Source: Candidatus Poribacteria bacterium
GTDB lineage: Bacteria > Poribacteria > WGA-4E > WGA-3G
Assembly (NCBI GenBank): GCA_022394775.1
Contig: JAGFCB010000022.1
Location: forward strand, 62,001 to 126,000
Direction of reading: 5' to 3'
Length of the DNA: 64,000 bases
Both the position numbers and the translations under genes were made by a program. Below the pieces are notes generated by a model. That model was not told the DNA's origin and ran no database searches. It saw only the letters and a program-made list of their open reading frames with translations. Below are positions 59,501-64,000 of this stretch, piece after piece (position 1 is the stretch's first letter; the number at the start of each line of letters is the position of its first letter).

Positions 59501-60462
59501 AGGATCGTGCCGTTCCAACCGACTGCCCATGCCTCTTTAGGTGTCGCAAAATGAACACCCATCAAGTCGTTTTTGGTTTGGTTCTCTGTTAATTTCCAGT
59601 TCTCTCCGCCATCCTCGGTTCGGATGATAAACCCACCCTGTGCAACAGCCACACCGTAGTCGTCGTCAATGAAATGGAAGTCATAGACAGTCGGGCGGAT
59701 ATGTCCGTAAATCATCGGGAGTCGACTGTATTGAGTCTGCCATTCTGTTCCACCGTTAGTTGTGTGGAAAATGGTGCCGTCTGTGCCGCCGCTCCACCCC
59801 TTATAAGGGTTCGCAAAAAATATCGAGTGGAGGTTGCAAACCTCCGATGTATCTTGTTCTGTTCTCACAAGCGCGTCCTGCCTATGCCACGTTTGGCTGT
59901 TGTCTCTGGTGACAAAGATTCTGTCATAATCTCCGACGATCCAGCCGCGGTGCTTGTCTACAAAGTGGATGCCACCGAGTCCGAATTCGCTTGCTTCTTG
60001 ATGGTCCCATGTTTTACCACTGTTTTTGGTGTATACCAGTCCATCTTGTCCAACAATCCAGCCGGTCTTGGAGTTGAGGAAAAAGACATCTAAAAACAGC
60101 GTAGGCACCGCGCTTTTTTGTAAGGTCCAATGCCGTCCACCATCGTCAGTTGTGGCAATTAACCCCTTATCGCCAACTGCCCAACCGTTGCGAAGATTTG
60201 TGAAGTAGACGGCTTTGAAATCCTCATTTGTATTCACTATCTGTTTTTCCCAGTTCGCGCCGCCATCAGCGGTATGGAGAATCCAGCCCTGATGCCCCAC
60301 AATCCAGCCGTGTTTGGCATCCACAAAATGGATGTCTGTAAAATGGGTTTGCCAATCCGCTATGCGAGTAATCTCTTTTTTTACACAACCGACTAACAAA
60401 AGAGGGATTCCAAAAAGGATTATCATCCAAAAACAGGTAATGCGTTGAAGAATCTTTTTCAT
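56596..60462 (-). CDS. Giant YCF48-repeat lipoprotein
   Basis: 1288 residues. Signal with lipobox PLLLVGCVKKE, then more than twenty YCF48/BNR-type repeats (HFVDAKHGWIVGHQGWILHT, TADGGANWEKQ, and so on to the C-terminus). A short linker rich in Pro/Glu near residue 620 (LPPAAQEMETVEEPIEPI) divides two propeller arrays. YCF48/HCF136 proteins assemble photosystem II in phototrophs; here there is no photosynthesis gene and the fold probably serves as a surface binding or sensing scaffold. Ribosome site AAAGGGG. It follows the Reg_prop gene by 64 bases, likely one transcript with it and with the sigma factor upstream. Confidence 0.85.
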   Translation of the reverse strand: MKKILQRITCFWMIILFGIPLLLVGCVKKEITRIADWQTHFTDIHFVDAKHGWIVGHQGWILHTADGGANWEKQIVNTNEDFKAVYFTNLRNGWAVGDKGLIATTDDGGRHWTLQKSAVPTLFLDVFFLNSKTGWIVGQDGLVYTKNSGKTWDHQEASEFGLGGIHFVDKHRGWIVGDYDRIFVTRDNSQTWHRQDALVRTEQDTSEVCNLHSIFFANPYKGWSGGTDGTIFHTTNGGTEWQTQYSRLPMIYGHIRPTVYDFHFIDDDYGVAVAQGGFIIRTEDGGENWKLTENQTKNDLMGVHFATPKEAWAVGWNGTILHSTDGGVAWNMRSGTTADDLQSVAFADADRAVAVGEKGTIATSDDSGKTWTNIEMDTWHRIRNLSFVTDREGWAVGDGGLILHTTDAGQTWERQTSGWWYTLNALHFINSKKGWIVGDLGTVLHTADGGKTWTQQAPRYFHEMIKGIFFLNETEGWVVGWPGIVFHTQDGGVTWKRQNSNSYNELYAAYFIDQHTGWIVGQFGEILHTLDGGKTWKFQRSGTQANLNKVYFADANHGLIVGDEGVILTTTNGGITWESQKSGTSNDLYSFSLSPDGILLVGEGGIAMRYAVDTEQFIVELPPAAQEMETVEEPIEPIDYHWEIVRQGSWQTKFTDTYFLSAQEGWAVDSSGAILRTTDGGTTWQPQQSGVTDELQRIVFIDQNYGWITGQSVFLRTENAGKTWQIIREGLKNFHNIRAIHFINPKEGWIGVDKGQILRTNDGGNTWTLQQTGTTQQPITDLHFINSQEGWAVAPQRRTGGFILHTVDGGDYWQIQASPHQRCIGVHFLDATSGWVVMEDGTSLLTTDGGENWKRDLETEGDIKGTNFNIQLQTVKFRNHTKAWAIDSGHTILTTQNQGKSWEKMDFLLDKGITDGEAKSWIEKMMEERPFGYSSQITNAHLLPNGHGWVVSGEQIYDRDWARADIGGSNEAEASTGQIYATTDGGKTWHRQLGEPLDNFHDVLFLDEQNGWIAGDNGVLLSTEDGGENWKRLESGTTDRIVDVHFISLDPKWGWAMTRDGTLLYTTDGEDWSADANQELPQRDLPELSTELPPLSINEVAFGKFSEGWAVGENGEIIHNLDGGPIWRLQRTSTGKTLTSVDMQFAPLGWAVGSNGVIQRTVNGGEYWKFHETYTGYDLQAISFVTKRKGWAVGRAGVILSTSDGGFTWESQLNKVPETLYDILALSEQEIYAVGASGTIIRSTDGGETWEREYTGVDNDLYTIARIKDGETLWVVGQGGVVLRRPKR

Positions 60463-60526
60463 TTGTTATATCCCCTTTATTGCTGACTCTGCATTAGGAA
60501 ATACTAAAGGTTTTCTCTGGTGTCGA

Positions 60527-61762
60527 TTAATTGCCTGTGTCTTGCGCGGGTAGATAAACGCCTACCGCGGCACCGGCATCCGTAGCGAACCAGAGTCTGC
60601 CACTGCTGCCCTCAAATACGGACCAGACCCGGTTACTCGGTAGACCGTCATCTGCGTTAAAGTTTTGGAACGTTTCGCCATTGTATACACTTACACCGGA
60701 TTTGTCTTTGGGAAAAATCATACGAGCACTGTCGCCAGTTTCGTCGAGTTTATGAGGTAGGTTCTTAATGCCGGTAAACCAGAGGTTGCCGCTGCCATCC
60801 AGCATGATCTTGTCAACGCTACTCATCGGAAGTGCTTCACTTTGCGGAAAGATCGTCAACTTTTTGCCGTCGTATCTACGAATGCCGCTATCCTCCCCGT
60901 CTGTGCCACTTCGGCTAATCCACAGGTTGTCTTTTGCATCGAACTGTAGGTCTGTTATATGTGCGGTTCCCGATTTTCCCATTTCTTGGAAAGGTGTGAA
61001 GTTCTCGTCAATAGCAAAGTGACGGAAACGGGTCGTTTGAAGGTTGTAGTAAGTAACACCGGCAGTGCTTCCGAACCAAACATTTCCTGTTGTATCTTGT
61101 GCGATTGCCTTGATTTCGTTCCACCAATCGGGTAGTACCTCCATCCCCATCGGTCCGTTTATAACGATATTGTTAAATTCTTCACCGTTATATTGACTCA
61201 CACCCGACCATGTTGCGAACCAAAGCGTGCCCGCTTTGTCCTGAAATATATCTTGGATGGTATCGTCTGCAAGTCCGTCAGCCGTTGTAAAAATTTTGAA
61301 TGCTTTTCCATCGTAGCGACTCACACCTTTTAATGGAATACGCCTCGCTGTTCCTTCCGGCGGTTCGTTATGCAGTGTAAGATCGAGTTCGCTTAACGGC
61401 GTTTCCATCCAAGACATATCTATAGGTTTTCCTCTTTCCAGAAAGCTTGAGAGCACACCGTCCGCGAACCAGAGCATGCCGTTTTGGTCTTCAAAGATGA
61501 GACCTATTGTGTTCCGTACTAACCCATCTTCTGTCGTGAAGGTTTGGAAATTCTTTCCGTCATAACGGGTAAGTCCATCGGTCGTTCCGAACCAGATATT
61601 ACCACGGCTGTCCTCGAAAACGGTGAGTACCGTATTGGATGCCAAACCGTCTGTTTCGGTGAAGGTCTTTTCGATTTTGAGTTCTGCGGTGTGAGCAACA
61701 GATATTATCCAGTTAGAAAATAAAAACACAACCAGCCCTATCAGATAAAATCGTTTACGCAT
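60527..61762 (-). CDS. Exported two-component-regulator-propeller (Reg_prop) protein
   Basis: 411 residues. Signal peptide (FYLIGLVVFLFSNWIISVAHT), then a beta-propeller of Reg_prop blades: TETDGLASNTVLTVFEDSRG, NIWFGTTDGLTRYDGKNFQT, GMLWFADG, GTLWFATWSGVSQYNGEEF, and the last blade GRLWFATDAGAAVGVYLPA. These propellers form the sensor part of hybrid two-component proteins, but no kinase or DNA-binding domain follows. A free sensor or ligand-binding partner is inferred. The last blade closely matches the fragment left behind the sigma factor at 61834-62092. Confidence 0.82.
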   Translation of the reverse strand: MRKRFYLIGLVVFLFSNWIISVAHTAELKIEKTFTETDGLASNTVLTVFEDSRGNIWFGTTDGLTRYDGKNFQTFTTEDGLVRNTIGLIFEDQNGMLWFADGVLSSFLERGKPIDMSWMETPLSELDLTLHNEPPEGTARRIPLKGVSRYDGKAFKIFTTADGLADDTIQDIFQDKAGTLWFATWSGVSQYNGEEFNNIVINGPMGMEVLPDWWNEIKAIAQDTTGNVWFGSTAGVTYYNLQTTRFRHFAIDENFTPFQEMGKSGTAHITDLQFDAKDNLWISRSGTDGEDSGIRRYDGKKLTIFPQSEALPMSSVDKIMLDGSGNLWFTGIKNLPHKLDETGDSARMIFPKDKSGVSVYNGETFQNFNADDGLPSNRVWSVFEGSSGRLWFATDAGAAVGVYLPAQDTGN

Positions 61763-61833
61763 TGAAAAAACTCCTTCTATCGGAAATATGAAAGCAATCT
61801 AATTGTTTAGATATGTTCATTAGAAGCATCAAG

Positions 61834-62092
61834 TTAATTTTCTTTCTCTGGCGCGGGCACATAGACTCCTGCGCCAACACCTTTATCAGTAGCAAACCAA
61901 AGTTTGCCATCACTCGCTTCAAACACCGATCGAACTGCGCCACTGGGCAAACCGCTGGCACTATTAAAGTTTTGAAAAGTATTACCGTTATAGACGCTCA
62001 CACCGGCTTCGGTGTTGCGCTGGCTCGCGTTCATGCCAGTTCCGTTTTCAGGCGGCATTGCGGGTTGTTTGTTAGTCCCTGCAAACCAAGAT
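61834..62092 (-). pseudogene. Remnant of the propeller sensor of the adjacent sigma factor
   Basis: In a frame different from the sigma gene: SWFAGTNKQPAMPPENG, then AGVSVYNGNTFQNFNSASGL, GKLWFATDKGVGAGVYVPAP and a stop. This is the last Reg_prop blade, matching the 60527-61762 protein. The join to the sigma gene lies at GAAATCTTGG (about 62088-62092), so an internal deletion removed the rest of the propeller and shifted the frame. Confidence 0.75.
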
Positions 62093-62887
62093 TTCGATAG
62101 TAGGTTCAGATGCTGCCTCAAAACTATAGGGTTTCTGAAACCGAGTAAGATACTGGTTACTCACACCAAGCATTGACATAACCACAACTACAGCAGTGCC
62201 GAAAACTACCCACGGTAGCAACGGTTTGCCAACCGGCGGTTGTATGGGACCAATATCGGTAACTTGTTGCATGATCCGCTCGGTTATGTGTGCCGGGAAT
62301 GGAATAGTTCCGAGTGTTTCAGAAACTAAAGGTTCTACCTGTTGTTCCTGTAAGCGTTTTCGTCCGCGTCGGAGTCGAGTCTTAATCGTATCTACCGACA
62401 CCCCGAGAAATTTACCAATCTCTTTAGTTGTCATCTCACCGAGGTAGTAGAGCGTCACGACTGTGCGCTCACTCTCTGGCAGCTTTGATAGAAGTTTTTT
62501 CACGATTTCACGGCGATGCTCGGTGGTCTCCATCTGTCGTTGCTCGGATATATGATGTGCATAAGAGACTTTATTAATTTCTTCCACAGGTGTGTCCTCC
62601 AACGATTGCGGGGTAAACTTTTGCTTTCGGAGCCAATCAATACAGAGTCGATTTGCGATGACATAGAGCCAGCCAGTAAACTGATTCGGATCCTTGAGCG
62701 TTGAGAGTTTCTTGTAGGCTCGAAGGAAGGTGTCTTGTGTAATCTCTTCAGCGTAGTGAAAGTCCCCGATTTTCCGCCACACAAGCGCGTGAACACCCTT
62801 TTGGTGCTTTTCGACTAAAACGCGAAACGCTGCTGCGTCGCCCGATAATATTCTGTAAATCAATTGAACATCGTCTTCCTTTTTCAT
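62072..62887 (-). CDS. ECF sigma factor with membrane anchor, sensor lost
   Basis: 271 residues. Regions 2 and 4 are intact (LVEKHQKGVHALVWRKIGDF; ERTVVTLYYLGEMTTKEIGK; TIKTRLRRGRKRLQ), followed by a membrane segment (LPWVVFGTAVVVVMSMLGVS). The protein then ends SEPTIEILVCRD just past the point where the 34725-37718 relative continues SEPTIEIIDTP into its sensor. The last five residues come from out-of-frame propeller sequence, so it is a truncated receptor: still able to bind core polymerase, still membrane-anchored, but deaf. It may be constitutively held, constitutively active or decaying. GAGGAG ribosome site. Confidence 0.85.
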   Translation of the reverse strand: MKKEDDVQLIYRILSGDAAAFRVLVEKHQKGVHALVWRKIGDFHYAEEITQDTFLRAYKKLSTLKDPNQFTGWLYVIANRLCIDWLRKQKFTPQSLEDTPVEEINKVSYAHHISEQRQMETTEHRREIVKKLLSKLPESERTVVTLYYLGEMTTKEIGKFLGVSVDTIKTRLRRGRKRLQEQQVEPLVSETLGTIPFPAHITERIMQQVTDIGPIQPPVGKPLLPWVVFGTAVVVVMSMLGVSNQYLTRFQKPYSFEAASEPTIEILVCRD

Positions 62888-63022
62888 GGGGTCTCCTCAT
62901 CAAAGGCAAAGTCTCGCAAAACTAAGGCGTGTATACGATTTACACTCTCTATTATTTTAAGACGAAATCTTAGCATCAAAAAGGTTCAAAATGTGAAAAA
63001 AGGAAGGAATTCTGCAGACGGA

Positions 63023-63829
63023 CTATCTTCTTTTGACATTTGCCCAGGTCGTTGCTACTTTATCGTTTGGTGAAACAGCGAGAAAATTTCCCGACATTGC
63101 TTGTTTGATTTCGGGGCTGCTAAGTGCCCGTTGCCAGACCGCAGCTTCGTCAATAGAGCCATTGACAAACGCGTACTTATTCCTTGCGCATCCTATCCAG
63201 ACGCTCGCGATATTGTCACCAGCGAAGTTGAATTCCCTCTTTTCTTCGCCCATGACTTCACCATCTAAATAGATTTTCATCGTTTTTCCGTCGTAACTTC
63301 CTGCGACATGATGCCACCTTTTTTCCTTCATTTCATGCGGAACGATGAACTCTTGCCGATCCGTATTCCCGTGGGCACCCCTTGAACCTAAAAACAACCA
63401 GATTTCCGGTCCCCTACCGATATCGATACTACCAATGCCATAAGAGACACCCCAATCAACATCAAACCAATGACAGCCTTTATCAATCCAATGCACCTTC
63501 TTGCCTTTCCATGTTTCTTGATAATAGATCCATGCTGTCATTGTTATCTCATCTACGACTTTTAATTTCTCCTGGGAAGGAATATTGACGCAATCCTGTC
63601 CATTATTTGTGATATGGATTGCATCCCCATATTTGCCCTTCACAATCTTGGTATTCTCAATGATCTCTGCACCAAGACCATTGCCTGATTTATCAATAAT
63701 TGTTTGCCCTTTAACGTCATCAAAGCTCAAATAAAAAACGAGATTTTCATCAAGCTCCGCGTTCGCGTAAGCTACCACTAACAGAATAACAACACCAAAA
63801 AAAATAGCACTGATGGATAGTCGAGTCAT
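63023..63829 (-). CDS. Exported LamG-domain protein with TWG tail
   Basis: 268 residues from ATG 63829 (GGAG six bases before; signal peptide ISAIFFGVVILLVVAYANA); the track start at 63910 adds 27 residues. One LamG domain: ENLVFYLSFDDVKGQTIIDK, VDEITMTAWIYYQETWKGKK, RWHHVAGSYDGKTMKIYLDG, GSIDEAAVWQRALSSPEIKQ. Surface carbohydrate binding is inferred. It ends LAVSPNDKVATTWANVKRR, the tail shared with the proteins at 38 and 47 kb. The stop lies 136 bases before the sigma factor start, on the same strand; 63830-64000 holds no gene that I can see. Confidence 0.82.
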   Translation of the reverse strand: MTRLSISAIFFGVVILLVVAYANAELDENLVFYLSFDDVKGQTIIDKSGNGLGAEIIENTKIVKGKYGDAIHITNNGQDCVNIPSQEKLKVVDEITMTAWIYYQETWKGKKVHWIDKGCHWFDVDWGVSYGIGSIDIGRGPEIWLFLGSRGAHGNTDRQEFIVPHEMKEKRWHHVAGSYDGKTMKIYLDGEVMGEEKREFNFAGDNIASVWIGCARNKYAFVNGSIDEAAVWQRALSSPEIKQAMSGNFLAVSPNDKVATTWANVKRR

Positions 63830-64000
63830 ATTTTTTCTCCTAATATAGATAGTTAGTCGGGTTTCCTTGAAATGGCACACATAAGCAGTGATTTGCAATT
63901 TATGTGCCAATCCAAAATAGTGTGCTGAATGTAATTTTTAGGAGAAATATTTGGAAAATACTGCACAAAATGGGGCAAACACCAATGACGCATATACAAA

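Noticed and set aside
56596-60462. Photosystem II assembly factor YCF48
   Set aside because: The repeats are of the YCF48 type but the protein is four times longer, a lipoprotein, and no photosynthesis gene is present.
1-64000. tRNA, rRNA or tRNA-Sec genes
   Set aside because: No TTCRANNC plus acceptor-stem pattern or rRNA-like stretch found by eye in the intergenic regions; a covariance-model scan would be decisive.

Overview
The window looks like a chromosomal piece of a Candidatus Poribacteria-type bacterium (sponge- or seawater-associated). This is an inference from protein style, not a search result. Secreted proteins end in an NYPNPFNPETWIPYQL-type sorting domain. There are many LamG, WD40, YCF48 and HAF repeat proteins, four Fe(II)/2-oxoglutarate oxygenases, a ThuA protein, a sulfotransferase, and intergenic DNA full of short palindromic repeats. 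TGA is used as a normal stop in several genes, so the code is standard. I saw no rRNA, tRNA, CRISPR array or transposase gene.

Layout. 0-0.5 kb: a redoxin interrupted by one in-frame TGA exactly at the catalytic cysteine position, read here as a selenoprotein. 0.7-4.1 kb: a large helicase-like protein with Walker A, a four-cysteine cluster and DEAH. 4.6-10 kb: hemW, a zinc alcohol dehydrogenase, a small lipoprotein, a phosphodiester glycosidase and threonine synthase. 10-15.1 kb: two secreted HAF-repeat proteins. 15.5-17.7 kb: tandem Ldh-family dehydrogenases. 18-21.1 kb: a WD40 protein and an ABC substrate-binding lipoprotein. 21.4-24.3 kb (plus strand): sulfotransferase, Gfo/Idh/MocA oxidoreductase and HAD hydrolase. 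24.5-33.4 kb: a WD40-cohesin-dockerin protein, a 2OG oxygenase/AAA-nuclease/PhyH cluster, aspartate kinase and another PhyH. 33.6-34.5 kb: ThuA.

34.7-45.6 kb: an ECF sigma factor fused through a membrane segment to a beta-propeller sensor, a LamG-like protein, a trypsin-TPR protein, a coiled-coil protein and a tandem-duplicated ABC permease. 45.7-49.9 kb (plus strand): an M24-fold protein, LamG, a type I phosphodiesterase and PhyH. 50-56.4 kb: a lipoprotein, a divergent copy of the helicase-like gene lying between two copies of a leader sequence, and a frameshifted metallophosphoesterase. 56.6-63.8 kb: a giant YCF48 lipoprotein, a Reg_prop protein, a second ECF sigma factor that has lost its propeller by an internal deletion, and a LamG protein.

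Themes. (i) Surface sensing and binding: propeller, LamG and HAF proteins with two recurring C-terminal tails, and sigma factors that carry their own extracytoplasmic sensor. (ii) Recent gene duplication: helicase-like pair, HAF pair, Ldh pair, permease pair, sigma pair. (iii) Intense colonisation by non-coding elements: two TA-flanked MITE-like families, hairpins whose stems differ by compensatory changes, and REP-like palindromes. The best candidates for new biology are the cysteine-free selenoprotein, the sigma-propeller receptors, the diverging helicase-like pair and the shared C-terminal TWG tail.
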